A DNA stretch of 64,000 nucleotides. Origin: Mycolicibacterium elephantis DSM 44368. GTDB lineage: Bacteria > Actinomycetota > Actinomycetes > Mycobacteriales > Mycobacteriaceae. The notes under the pieces were generated by a model. The model worked only from the letters and a program-made list of their open reading frames with translations, was not told the origin of the DNA and did no database searches. The stretch is taken from contig NZ_ATDN01000017.1 in NCBI RefSeq assembly GCF_004014805.1, forward strand, positions 49,670 through 113,669, read 5' to 3'. A program made the position numbers and the translations under genes. This document shows positions 28,534-37,171 of this stretch, piece by piece. Position 1 is the first letter of the stretch, and every line of letters begins with the position of its first letter.

Positions 28534-29673
28534 ATGGGGATCATGCCCGACGTCAGCCCCTACGGCTCGCAGACGGTGACGGGCCCGAGCTGGCCGAACG
28601 TCGACGAAGAGGTGCTGGCGTCGGCCGCCGCAGCCTTCGAAGCGCTGGCGGCAAAGCTGACCGGCACCGTGGTGCCCCGACAGCAGCGCCAGCTGATGCA
28701 GCTGTCCGACGCCTGGGAGGGCGCCGGGTCGATGGCCGCGGCGGGGGAGGCCAGCACGATCATCGTCGGTCACGAGGCCAACGCCGTGCAGGCCGCCGCG
28801 ATCGCGGCCAAACTCCGCGCGATGGAGGCCACCGTCATCAAGACCAAGTTGCTGGCCAACACGATCGCCCAAGAGGTGCAGCACGAGTGCGAGGCGATCG
28901 CGGCGATGCCGTTCGGCAACGCCCAGCAGTTGGTGCAGAGCCGGACCAAGCTGGGCCTGTCGCAGAACATCGCCAACGTGACGACGAACACCACCGAGCT
29001 GGCCAACACGCTCGGGGTGCCGCCGAGCATCCCGTTCGCCGGCGCCCCGCCGGTACCCGGCGCCAAGGAAGCACAGGACAGCGGGGAAGAGGCCGCCGAG
29101 CAGGCCGGCCAAGGTTCGGAGCAGGCGATGCAGATGGCCGGCCAGATGGGCTCGATGGCGGCCCAGCTGCCCATGCAGATCGGTCAGGCGCTGATGGCGG
29201 TGCCGCAGCAGATGGGCCAGCAGCTCGCGCAGCCGTTGCAGCAACTGACGTCGTTGTTCGGCCAGGGCGGCAAGGCCGACGCACTGGGCGCGGCGGGGCT
29301 GCCGTTCTCGTCGTTCTCCAACCACCCGCTGGCGGGGGGCTCCGGCGCGGGCGGAGGCTCCGGGATGGTGCGGGCAGCGGGATTGCCCGGCGCGGGCGGC
29401 GTGCCGCTGCAGACCCCGCAGATGGCGAAGCTGGTCGGCAGCAAGCCGGTGAGCGCGGCGCCGGCGGAAGGAGCGGCGGCCGGGCCCACGGTCGCGGGCG
29501 GTATCGGCGGCATGGCCCCGATGGCCGCCGGTGCGGGCGGCATGGGCGGCATGGGCGGCATGGCGCCGATGATGGGACAGCGCGGAACAAGCGGAGGCAG
29601 CACGGCGGGGCTGGCGGTGCCGGCGCCGCTCGAACACGACCTCGGCGACGACGACGTCGACGACGACTGGTGA
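28534..29673 (+). CDS. PPE/EspB-like WXG protein, predicted type VII secretion substrate
   Basis: This 379-residue protein has an N-terminal helical region (about 1-140) resembling a PPE/EspB domain: it begins PSWPNVDEEVLASAAAAFEALA and has a WEG turn (DAWEGAGSM). It then has a Gln/Met-rich segment (about 195-265), a Gly/Met-rich low-complexity tail with GGMGGMGGM, and an acidic end DDDVDDDW. ATG at 28534 is chosen; GTG at 28471 and ATG at 28543 are alternatives. TAGGTT at 28520 could be a -10 box. It is followed after 17 bases by a PE-like gene, the arrangement of heterodimeric ESX substrate pairs. Confidence 0.6.
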   Translation: MGIMPDVSPYGSQTVTGPSWPNVDEEVLASAAAAFEALAAKLTGTVVPRQQRQLMQLSDAWEGAGSMAAAGEASTIIVGHEANAVQAAAIAAKLRAMEATVIKTKLLANTIAQEVQHECEAIAAMPFGNAQQLVQSRTKLGLSQNIANVTTNTTELANTLGVPPSIPFAGAPPVPGAKEAQDSGEEAAEQAGQGSEQAMQMAGQMGSMAAQLPMQIGQALMAVPQQMGQQLAQPLQQLTSLFGQGGKADALGAAGLPFSSFSNHPLAGGSGAGGGSGMVRAAGLPGAGGVPLQTPQMAKLVGSKPVSAAPAEGAAAGPTVAGGIGGMAPMAAGAGGMGGMGGMAPMMGQRGTSGGSTAGLAVPAPLEHDLGDDDVDDDW

Positions 29674-29690
29674 GGGCAGGGGGATACGCG

Positions 29691-30305
29691 ATGTCTAGTC
29701 CGCTGAGAAAGCCCGAAGGCATCAGCTGGACCGCGGCCGCGGTCGAATTGCCGCATCTACCAACGGTTCCCGCGGGACAGGACGCGATGAGCTCGACAAT
29801 CTCAGCGGTGCTGCCCACGCTGAGCGCCTCGCTGGCCGCCAACGTGGCGGCGCTGTCGGCCAAGGAGAACACGTTCTCCGGCAAGGTCGGTGCGGCGCAG
29901 GTGGCGTACACGAACTCCGATGACGCCGGTTCCCAGTCGGTGGGTCAGGTCGTCGGGATGCTCGGCCAGCTCGGCCGGCAGACCGGCCAGATGGGACAGT
30001 CGGCGGGTGCGCCCGCCCAGGCGCTCGGCGGGCAGACCGGCATGTTCGGCTCGCTGATGCAGCAGGCTACGCAGGCGGGCCGGGAGTCAGGCGGGCAGAC
30101 GACGGGCGGCGCGGGCGCCGGCGGGGCGACGGGCGCCGCCGGGGCGACGGGTGCCGCCGACGCGTCGGTGCGGGAACGCCAACCGCTGCAGCGCGCCGAC
30201 GACGAAGCCGCGTCCGACCAGAGCCGAGCGGGCACGGGCGCGGCTCCGGTGGCACCGCCGAGCACTACCGATCCCGGCGACGACGACACCGCGCGCCGGT
30301 TGTAA
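29691..30305 (+). CDS. PE-like small secreted protein with YxxxD signal
   Basis: This 204-residue protein has an N-terminal helical hairpin of about 80 residues ending in Y73-T-N-S-D77, which matches the YxxxD/E secretion signal of ESX substrates. The helices (TISAVLPTLSASLAANVAAL) are separated from the signal by KENTFSGKVG, a WXG-like turn position without the Trp. The rest is Gly/Ala/Gln-rich and disordered. It probably pairs with the preceding PPE/EspB-like protein for export. I cannot name an exact homologue. Confidence 0.55.
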   Translation: MSSPLRKPEGISWTAAAVELPHLPTVPAGQDAMSSTISAVLPTLSASLAANVAALSAKENTFSGKVGAAQVAYTNSDDAGSQSVGQVVGMLGQLGRQTGQMGQSAGAPAQALGGQTGMFGSLMQQATQAGRESGGQTTGGAGAGGATGAAGATGAADASVRERQPLQRADDEAASDQSRAGTGAAPVAPPSTTDPGDDDTARRL

Positions 30306-30322
30306 CCGCCAGCACGGGAACT

Positions 30323-30625
30323 TCAGTCGGTCAGGCGTTCGGCGCTCGCCTGGTCGCCCTGCTCGTACCTCTGCACGGACTGCCGGAGCAGTTCGGCGAT
30401 GGAACTGCCCGCGGCCGCGGTCGCCTGCAGGGTGTGGTGCCGGGCGTCGAGCACGCCGGACAGCGCGGTGCTCAGCGCGGAGGCGATCGCGCCGTGGGTG
30501 CTCTGCACATCGGCGGCCTCAGCCGCCCCGGCGCTCGTCAACTGCGACAACCCGGCGGCGACCCGATCGTGAAGCTGGGCACGGGACCGCACACCGTCGG
30601 GGTGTATGTACAGGTTGTCGCTCAT
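30323..30625 (-). CDS. EspC-family (DUF2580) secretion-associated protein
   Basis: This 100-residue helical hairpin protein resembles EspC of M. tuberculosis. It has LYIHPDGVRSRAQLHD at the start, the STHG turn typical of EspC (in place of WXG), and the C-terminal Y87-E-Q-G-D91 secretion signal. EspC-type proteins are exported with ESX-1 substrates. It is convergent with the PE-like gene (17 bases between stops). Its GGAGG ribosome site is clear, and its promoter would lie in the 59 bases after the AAA/TPR gene on the same strand. Confidence 0.75.
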   Translation of the reverse strand: MSDNLYIHPDGVRSRAQLHDRVAAGLSQLTSAGAAEAADVQSTHGAIASALSTALSGVLDARHHTLQATAAAGSSIAELLRQSVQRYEQGDQASAERLTD

Positions 30626-30684
30626 CGAATACCTCCGTCGCCTAGCAAGTCTAGGGCCGCCGCAGCGCGGTCCCCGACACCAAT

Positions 30685-32775
30685 TCAGCGCTGGGCGCCG
30701 CTCTGCGCCGCTGCGTCCGCCGCCGCGCGGGTCATGCCGATCGCGGCGTAACGCTGCGCCACCTCGGCCAGCGCCGCCGCGTCACGGCCCGCCAGGGCGC
30801 GCGCGTGCGCCAGCACCAACTGGCCTGCCGTGCAATCGCATTCGGCACTGACACGAACGACCCCGTCGACCGCGCGGATGTCGCCGAGTCGCACCGCGTC
30901 GAGCAGCGCCCGCAGCGCCACCGCCGCTTGTCCGCCACGCTCGGCGCTGCGCACCGCATCGCGGGCGGCGGCCACCGCGCCGTGCTGGTCGTGGCGCGCC
31001 GACATCGTCCACGCTCGCGCCAGCGCGAGTTCGGGAGCGAACAGCATGGACTTCAACCCGTGCCGGGATTCCGCGCGCGCCAACGCTTTTCCCGCCTCGA
31101 CCGTCGCGCCCAGCTGGCCGAGCGCCTGGGCGAGCAGCATCCACGCCAGCGGCCCCCACGAGTATCCGGTCGGTGCCAGCGCGGCGGCCGCCGGTCGCAG
31201 CAGCCGCACGGCTTCCTCAAGGTCACCCTTGGTGATCAGCACGTCGGCGACCAACACCTCGCCGATCGCGCGGCCCGGCTGCTGCAGCTGCGCGAAGTCG
31301 GCGAGCTGTTGACCCAGCGCCTGCGCCTCATCGAGCGCTCCGCTCATCACCAGCGCAGTGATCTGCCCGAAGCCGCTGGTGAACCGCAGCAGCCCGGGAT
31401 GCCCGGCGGCGATGGCGCGTTCGGCCAGCGCGTCGACCTCGCCGAAACGTCCCATCCGCGCCGCACTCAACGCCGCGGCGGCCGCCGCCCAGCCGACCGC
31501 GGTGTCGTCGGCGGCGGGGGAGGACAGCACGTCGTCGGCGATCTGCTTGGCACGGGTGGGACTGCCCGCGTTCATCGCGAACGTCGCCGACAGCGCATCC
31601 AGCGTGGTCCTTGCCGTCGGCGAGGTCACCCGGTTCCGCGTCGCCTGCAAGAACGCGGTGGCCCGCTCGGGCTCGGACAGCATCCAGAACTGGTTGGCCG
31701 CGCGCGGCAACGCCCACGCCATCAGGTCGGTCTCCGACAACGTCGACGGATCCACCTCGCCGAGCACCGCGTCGGCGTCGCGGCCCCTGCCCTGCCAGGC
31801 CAGCGCGTAACCCAGCGTCAGGCGCGTGCGCAGATCGGGCGCACGCTGCAGCGCGACGCGGCCGAGCCGTTCGGCCAGCATCAGATCGCCGAGGCGCAGC
31901 GCCTCTTCGGCTGCGTCGGCGATGTCGGCAGGCGGCTGTGGGCTGTCGCTGTCCAGCGCCAGCACCGCGCGCCGCAGCCGGTCGACCACATGGGCGTCGG
32001 CCGCGGCGGCCAGCCGGCCGACCACCTCGGTGCGCAACCTGCGCAGCTCGGGCCCGCCCAAAGCGTCGCGCACCGCGTCGACGAACAGCGGATGAGCCGG
32101 CCGCACCAGCGGTCCGGAAACCACGACCGCGCCGCACGATTGCGCCTCCGACACAGCGTCCCGGCCGAGCAGGTCGACGACCGAGGCCAGCGGCAGCGGA
32201 TCGTCGACAGCCAACAGCTGCAGGGCCCGGCGCCCCGATTCCGGAAGCGAGCCGACGAAGTCGTCGATCACGGCGGCCAGCCGGCTGTCGTCGTGCCCGG
32301 GCGGCTGCATGTCCACACGCTCAAGCAGCCCGTCCTCCCACAGCGTCGAGATCTGCTCGGCGACAACACCGTTCGGCGCGAGTGTCACGATCAGCGTGGC
32401 CGTACCGCTGACCGCAAGCTGGTAGACCAGCGCCGCGGACAGCCGGTCGAGCAGATGCGCGTCGTCGACCACCAGCAGCCGCCCGTCGCCCAGGGTCTCG
32501 CGGGCCGTGCGCAGCACCTCGGCGGTCTTGCCGGCACTGGGTATGTCGACCAGGTGGCTGACCGCGGCGAACGGCACCGCGGCCATCGGCGTCGTCGCGG
32601 TGACCCAGTCGACCCGGCCGAACCGCGAGCCGAACCGGTCGACGGCGGCGCGGGCCAGCGTCGTCTTGCCCACCCCCGCAGGGCCGATCAACACCGCCCC
32701 CGAGCGTTCGGAAACGCCGGTGGAGATGGCGTCCAGTATCGGTTCGGGCGGCGCGGTGACCCACTCAACTGGCAC
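30685..32775 (-). CDS. AAA/STAND-type ATPase with TPR-like repeats, no DNA-binding domain
   Basis: This 696-residue protein begins with a P-loop NTPase domain (Walker A IGPAGVGKTT near residue 32; Walker B LLVVDDAHLLD near 99) followed by a long array of helical TPR-like repeats. This is the layout of LAL-type LuxR regulators, but it stops where the C-terminal LuxR helix-turn-helix should begin, and only about 60 bases separate it from the next gene. The M. tuberculosis gene in this position (Rv1204c) is also an ATP-binding protein, so this may be a natural HTH-less family. The GTG start lies 28 bases from the divergent LOG gene. Confidence 0.75.
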   Translation of the reverse strand: MPVEWVTAPPEPILDAISTGVSERSGAVLIGPAGVGKTTLARAAVDRFGSRFGRVDWVTATTPMAAVPFAAVSHLVDIPSAGKTAEVLRTARETLGDGRLLVVDDAHLLDRLSAALVYQLAVSGTATLIVTLAPNGVVAEQISTLWEDGLLERVDMQPPGHDDSRLAAVIDDFVGSLPESGRRALQLLAVDDPLPLASVVDLLGRDAVSEAQSCGAVVVSGPLVRPAHPLFVDAVRDALGGPELRRLRTEVVGRLAAAADAHVVDRLRRAVLALDSDSPQPPADIADAAEEALRLGDLMLAERLGRVALQRAPDLRTRLTLGYALAWQGRGRDADAVLGEVDPSTLSETDLMAWALPRAANQFWMLSEPERATAFLQATRNRVTSPTARTTLDALSATFAMNAGSPTRAKQIADDVLSSPAADDTAVGWAAAAAALSAARMGRFGEVDALAERAIAAGHPGLLRFTSGFGQITALVMSGALDEAQALGQQLADFAQLQQPGRAIGEVLVADVLITKGDLEEAVRLLRPAAAALAPTGYSWGPLAWMLLAQALGQLGATVEAGKALARAESRHGLKSMLFAPELALARAWTMSARHDQHGAVAAARDAVRSAERGGQAAVALRALLDAVRLGDIRAVDGVVRVSAECDCTAGQLVLAHARALAGRDAAALAEVAQRYAAIGMTRAAADAAAQSGAQR

Positions 32776-32780
32776 GGCCG

Positions 32781-32792
32781 GATCATATGGTC
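32781..32792. promoter_or_regulatory. Overlapping divergent -10 boxes
   Basis: The sequence gatCATATGgtc reads TATGGT on the plus strand (32786-32791) and TATGAT on the minus strand. On the minus strand TATGAT is exactly 6 bases before the GTG of the AAA gene, so that mRNA would be leaderless. On the plus strand the start would be about 6 bases before the LOG GTG. Both genes thus appear to share a palindromic core promoter. Confidence 0.45.
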
Positions 32793-32803
32793 AGCTTGTC
32801 TGC

Positions 32804-33364
32804 GTGTCCGCAGAACCCTTCCGCGAATGGGCGGTGTGTGTCTACTGCGCGTCCGGGCCGACGCACCCAGAACTGCTCGACCTGGCCGCGCGCGTCGGCG
32901 AGGCGATCGCCATGCGCGGCTGGACCCTGGTGTCCGGCGGCGGAAACGTGTCGGCGATGGGCGCGCTGGCCAACGGGGCCAGGGCGCGGGGCGGGTGCAC
33001 CGTGGGCGTCATCCCCAAGGCGCTGGTGCACCGCGAGATGGCCGACGTGGACGCCGACGAGCTCATCGTCACCGACACCATGCGACAGCGAAAGCAGGTC
33101 ATGGAGGCTCGCGCCGACGCGTTTCTCGCGCTGCCCGGCGGCATCGGCACCCTCGAGGAGTTCTTCGAAGCCTGGACAGCGGGGTATTTGGGTATGCATG
33201 AAAAACCCGTGGTGATGCTGGATCCCGGCGGGCACTACGACGGCTTGATCACGTGGCTGTACAGCCTGGTCGACAAGGGTTACGTCCCCCAGCAGGCCAT
33301 GGATCGCCTGGTGCTCGTCGACGACATCGAGGTGGCGTTGGAGGTCTGCGCACCCCGCGGGTGA
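32804..33364 (+). CDS. LOG family cytokinin riboside 5'-monophosphate phosphoribohydrolase
   Basis: This 186-residue Rossmann-fold enzyme belongs to the lysine-decarboxylase-like LOG family, which releases free cytokinin base from its nucleotide. The catalytic motif PGGIGTLEEFFEAW (PGGxGTxxE) and the upstream GGGNVSAMGA loop are intact. The length equals Rv1205, the M. tuberculosis LOG. GTG at 32804 is chosen from family length. It precedes fadD6 by 57 bases. Confidence 0.9.
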   Translation: MSAEPFREWAVCVYCASGPTHPELLDLAARVGEAIAMRGWTLVSGGGNVSAMGALANGARARGGCTVGVIPKALVHREMADVDADELIVTDTMRQRKQVMEARADAFLALPGGIGTLEEFFEAWTAGYLGMHEKPVVMLDPGGHYDGLITWLYSLVDKGYVPQQAMDRLVLVDDIEVALEVCAPRG

Positions 33365-33421
33365 AAGTTGGCGTCGGTAGCTAGGGTGATGCGCCATGAG
33401 GCATCTGAGGGGAGCCGAGCA

Positions 33422-35203
33422 ATGAGTGAGGACACGTCGGGAATCCGCACCAGCGTCGGGCTGCTCGACATCGCCAGAGGGTTGCCGGGCCTGCTGATGG
33501 ACGCGCCGATCATCCTTCGCGGCGTGATCACCGGGTTCGGGGCCCGGCCGTCGGCCAAGACGTCCATCGGCAAGGTGTTCCAGGAACGCGCGGAAAAGTA
33601 CGGCGACAAGGTGTTCATCAGGTTCGGCGACGAGCAGATCACCTACCGCCAGGCCAACGAGACCGCCAACCGTTACGCCGCGGTGCTGGCCGCGCGTGGG
33701 GTCGGGCACGGCGACGTCGTCGCAATCATGTTGCGCAACTCGCCGGAGACGGTGCTGCTGATGCTGGCCGTCGTGAGGTGCGGCGCCATCGCCGGGATGG
33801 TGAACTACAACCAGCGCGGCGACGTGCTCAAGCACAGCTTCGGAGTGCTGGGCGCCAAGGCCGTCATCGCCGACACCGACTTCGTCGACCCGATCACCGA
33901 GAGCGGCGCGGACACCGACGGGCTGATGACCGACGACGAACTCCAGCGACTCGCCGCCACCGCGCCGACGACCAACCCGCCGGCCACCGCGGCCGTGCTC
34001 GCCAAGGACAAGGCGTTCTACATCTTCACCTCGGGCACCACCGGCATGCCCAAGGCCAGCGTGATGACGCACTACCGCTGGCTGCGGGCGCTGGCCGGGT
34101 TCGGTGCGCTGGGCATGCGGCTCAAGAGCCGCGACACCCTGTACTGCTGCCTGCCGCTGTACCACAACAACGCGTTGACCGTGGCGTTGTCCTCGGTGCT
34201 CAACTCGGGCGCGACGCTGGCGCTGGGCCGCTCGTTCTCCGCGTCGAGGTTCTGGGACGAGGTGATCCGCTACGACGCCACCGCGTTCGTCTACATCGGC
34301 GAGATCTGCACCTACCTGCTCAACCAGCCGCCCAAGCCCGCCGACCGCCAGCACAAGGTCCGGGTGATCTGCGGCAACGGGCTGCGCCCGGCGATCTGGG
34401 ATCAGTTCACCGAGCGGTTCGGCATCGAGCGGATCTGCGAGTTCTACGCGGCCAGCGAGGGCAACACCGCGTTCGTCAACGTGTTCAACATCGACAAGAC
34501 CACCGGGATCTGCCCCTCGCCGGTGGCGTTCGTCGAATACCACCCCGACACCGGCGATCCCGTGCGCGGCGCCGACGGCCGGGTGCGCAGGGTGCGCAAG
34601 GGGGAGCCGGGCCTGTTGCTGTCGAAGGTGAGCAGCTTCCAGCCGTTTGACGGCTACACCGATCCGAAGGCCAGCGAAAAGAAGTTGGTGCGCAACGCTT
34701 TTCGGGACGGCGATGTCTGGTTCAACACCGGCGACCTGATGCGTTCGCAGGGTTTGGGCCACGCTGCGTTCATCGACCGGCTCGGCGACACGTTCCGGTG
34801 GAAGGGCGAGAACGTGGCCACCACCGAGGTGGAGGCGGCGATCTCCACCGATCCGCAGGTCGAGGAGGCCACCGTGTTCGGCGTCGAGGTGCGCGGCACC
34901 GGGGGGCGCGCGGGCATGGCCGCGATCCAGCTCAAGAACGGCGAGGAGTTCGACGGTATGTCGCTGGCAAAAGCGGCCTACGACAAGCTGCCGAGCTACG
35001 CGGTGCCGTTGTTCGTGCGGGTGGTCGAAGAACTCGCCTACACCTCGACGTTCAAAACCCAGAAGGTCGACCTGCGCAAGGAAGGCTACGGGGCGGACGT
35101 CGAGGACGCCATCTACGTGCTGGCCGGCCGCGACGAGGGCTACGTGGAGTTCTACGACGACTACCCCGACCACGTGAAGGCCGGCAAGCGACCCAAGCAC
35201 TAG
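33422..35203 (+). CDS. fadD6: Fatty-acid CoA ligase / transport-type acyl-CoA synthetase FadD6
   Basis: This 593-residue enzyme is of the very-long-chain acyl-CoA synthetase (FATP) type. AMP-binding motif TSGTTGMPK, YAASEGNTAF, and the FNTGD aspartate are visible; the C-terminal lysine region TFKTQKVDLRKEGY is typical of this subgroup. ATG at 33422 is chosen for its GGGGAG site; the frame extends 18 codons upstream. Synteny with LOG and folP2 supports FadD6 (Rv1206). It activates long-chain fatty acids, probably during uptake. Confidence 0.9.
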   Translation: MSEDTSGIRTSVGLLDIARGLPGLLMDAPIILRGVITGFGARPSAKTSIGKVFQERAEKYGDKVFIRFGDEQITYRQANETANRYAAVLAARGVGHGDVVAIMLRNSPETVLLMLAVVRCGAIAGMVNYNQRGDVLKHSFGVLGAKAVIADTDFVDPITESGADTDGLMTDDELQRLAATAPTTNPPATAAVLAKDKAFYIFTSGTTGMPKASVMTHYRWLRALAGFGALGMRLKSRDTLYCCLPLYHNNALTVALSSVLNSGATLALGRSFSASRFWDEVIRYDATAFVYIGEICTYLLNQPPKPADRQHKVRVICGNGLRPAIWDQFTERFGIERICEFYAASEGNTAFVNVFNIDKTTGICPSPVAFVEYHPDTGDPVRGADGRVRRVRKGEPGLLLSKVSSFQPFDGYTDPKASEKKLVRNAFRDGDVWFNTGDLMRSQGLGHAAFIDRLGDTFRWKGENVATTEVEAAISTDPQVEEATVFGVEVRGTGGRAGMAAIQLKNGEEFDGMSLAKAAYDKLPSYAVPLFVRVVEELAYTSTFKTQKVDLRKEGYGADVEDAIYVLAGRDEGYVEFYDDYPDHVKAGKRPKH

Positions 35204-35205
35204 CC

Positions 35206-35260
35206 GTGGTTTCGGCGTAACCCGTCACGGTGGGCGTGACGAAACGCGCCGAAACCGCAC
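35206..35260. repeat. 55-base nested inverted repeat (family C)
   Basis: Outer arms GGTTTCGGCG (35208-35217) and CGCCGAAACC (35247-35256) are perfect; inside them CGTCACG (35223-35229) and CGTGACG (35235-35241) form a second perfect stem. The element starts 3 bases after the fadD6 stop and ends 17 bases before folP2. It could be a terminator or a small dispersed repeat. Confidence 0.7.
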
Positions 35261-35277
35261 GACCGTAGCCTGGAAGC

Positions 35278-36153
35278 GTGCAGTCGACTTTCCTGGGCCG
35301 TCCGGTGGCGGGCGATCGAGCGCTGATCATGGCGATCGTCAACCGCACACCGGACTCGTTCTACGACCGCGGCGCCACCTTCGCCGACGAGAAGGCCAAG
35401 GCGGCCGTGCATGCGGCGATCGAGGACGGCGCGGACGTCGTCGACGTGGGCGGCGTCAAGGCCGGTCCGGGCGATCCCGTCGACGTCGACGAGGAGATCG
35501 CGCGGGTCGTGCCGTTCATCGAGTGGGTGCGCGGCATCTACCCCGACCAGCTGATCAGCGTCGACACCTGGCGCGCGACGGTGGCCAAGCAGGCCTGCGC
35601 GGCCGGCGCCGATCTGATCAACGACACCTGGGCCGGGCACGATCCCGCGCTGCCCGAGGTGGCCGCCGAGTTCGGGGCGGGGCTGGTCTGCTCGCACACC
35701 GGCGGCGCGGCGCCGCGGACCCGGCCCTTCCGGGTCAACTACGGCACGACCGAGCGCGGCGTCGTCGACGACGTCATCGCCGAGGTGACGGCCGCCGCCG
35801 AACACGCGGTGAAACTCGGCGTGGCACGGGACGCCGTGTTGATCGACCCGACCCACGATTTCGGCAAGAACACTTACCACGGGCTTAGTTTGTTGCGCCA
35901 CGTAAAAGACCTTGTAAACACTGGATGGCCAGTACTGATGGCGCTGAGCAACAAGGATTTCGTCGGGGAGACTCTGGGTGTGGGTTTGACCGAGCGCCTG
36001 GAGGGCACGCTTGCTGCGACGGCACTTGCCGCCGCGGAAGGCGCAGCGATGTTCCGGGTGCATGAGGTGGGGCCCACACGGCGCGTGCTGGAGATGGTCG
36101 CGTCGATTCAGGGCGCGCGTCGACCGGCGCGCGCGGTGAGGGGACTGGCATGA
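35278..36153 (+). CDS. folP2: Dihydropteroate synthase homologue FolP2
   Basis: This 291-residue TIM-barrel protein aligns along the dihydropteroate synthase family (MAIVNRTPDSFYD, SVDTWRATVA, LIDPTHDFGKNTYH, ALSNKDFVG, FRVHEVGPTRR). However, the loop normally containing STRPG, which binds p-aminobenzoate, reads GGVKAGPG, and the usual MGILNVTPDSF asparagine-X is changed. In mycobacteria FolP2 is known as a DHPS paralogue without clear folate function, consistent with these losses. It is followed after 28 bases by gpgS, suggesting a link to methylglucose lipopolysaccharide synthesis rather than folate. Confidence 0.88.
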   Translation: MQSTFLGRPVAGDRALIMAIVNRTPDSFYDRGATFADEKAKAAVHAAIEDGADVVDVGGVKAGPGDPVDVDEEIARVVPFIEWVRGIYPDQLISVDTWRATVAKQACAAGADLINDTWAGHDPALPEVAAEFGAGLVCSHTGGAAPRTRPFRVNYGTTERGVVDDVIAEVTAAAEHAVKLGVARDAVLIDPTHDFGKNTYHGLSLLRHVKDLVNTGWPVLMALSNKDFVGETLGVGLTERLEGTLAATALAAAEGAAMFRVHEVGPTRRVLEMVASIQGARRPARAVRGLA

Positions 36154-36181
36154 CCCGAGGACGAGCGCGAGGAGGCGAACA

Positions 36182-37141
36182 ATGACAGTGCTTTCGCAAC
36201 TGACACCGGACACGGCAGGCACTGACGTCACCGCGCGGTGGCTGGCCGAACGAAGCTGGAACCGGCCGTCGTGGACGATCGCCGACCTCGAGGCCGCGAA
36301 GGGCACCCGCACGGTGTCTGTGGTGCTGCCTGCGCTCAACGAACAGGAGACCGTCGGCGCCGTCATCGAGACCATCGCGCCGCTGCTCGGCGGCCTGGTC
36401 GACGAACTGATCGTGCTGGACTCCGGTTCGACCGACGACACCGAGATCCGCGCCGTGGCCGCGGGCGCCCGGGTGATCACCCGCGAAGCCGCGCTGCCCG
36501 AGATCGAGCCGCAGCCCGGCAAGGGTGAGGTGCTGTGGCGCTCGCTGGCCGCCACCACCGGCGACATCGTGGTGTTCGTCGACTCCGACCTGATCGATCC
36601 CGACCCGATGTTCGTGCCCAGGCTGCTCGGCCCGCTGCTCACCACCGACGGCGTGCATCTGGTGAAGGGCTTCTACCGGCGGCCGCTGAAGGTCAGCGGC
36701 AGCGAGGACGCCAACGGCGGCGGCCGCGTCACCGAGCTGGTCGCCCGCCCGCTGCTGGCGGCGTTGCGCCCGGAGCTCAGCTGCCTGTGCCAGCCGCTGG
36801 GCGGTGAGTACGCGGCCACCCGTGAGCTGCTGATGTCGGTGCCGTTCGCGCCCGGTTACGGCGTGGAGATCGGCCTGCTCATCGACACCTACGACCGCCT
36901 CGGGCTGGACGCCATCGCCCAGGTCAACCTCGGGGTGCGCAGCCACCGCAACCGCCCGCTCACCGAGCTGGCCTCGATGAGCCGACAGGTCATCGCCACG
37001 CTGCTGTCCCGGTGCGGGGTTCTGGACTCCGGGGTGGGGCTGACCCAGTTCTTCGCCGACGGCGACGACTACACCTCGCGCACGTCGGTGGTGTCATTGG
37101 ACGACAGGCCGCCGATGACCACGCTGCGCCCGCACGGCTGA
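36182..37141 (+). CDS. gpgS: Glucosyl-3-phosphoglycerate synthase GpgS
   Basis: This 319-residue GT81-family glycosyltransferase transfers glucose from UDP-glucose to 3-phosphoglycerate, starting methylglucose lipopolysaccharide (MGLP) synthesis. The nucleotide-binding start VVLPALNEQETVG and the metal-binding DSD (VFVDSDLIDPD, about residues 136-138) are intact, as is PGYGVEIGLLID. It overlaps no neighbour; GGAGG lies before its ATG. Matches Rv1208 in length and position. Confidence 0.93.
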   Translation: MTVLSQLTPDTAGTDVTARWLAERSWNRPSWTIADLEAAKGTRTVSVVLPALNEQETVGAVIETIAPLLGGLVDELIVLDSGSTDDTEIRAVAAGARVITREAALPEIEPQPGKGEVLWRSLAATTGDIVVFVDSDLIDPDPMFVPRLLGPLLTTDGVHLVKGFYRRPLKVSGSEDANGGGRVTELVARPLLAALRPELSCLCQPLGGEYAATRELLMSVPFAPGYGVEIGLLIDTYDRLGLDAIAQVNLGVRSHRNRPLTELASMSRQVIATLLSRCGVLDSGVGLTQFFADGDDYTSRTSVVSLDDRPPMTTLRPHG

Positions 37142-37171
37142 ATGTCGGGGTGTTGAGGCAGTATCGACACC

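Noticed and set aside
32783..35200. 805-codon minus-strand frame across LOG and fadD6
   Set aside because: It is a shadow of two well-supported plus-strand genes; high-GC third positions keep it open.
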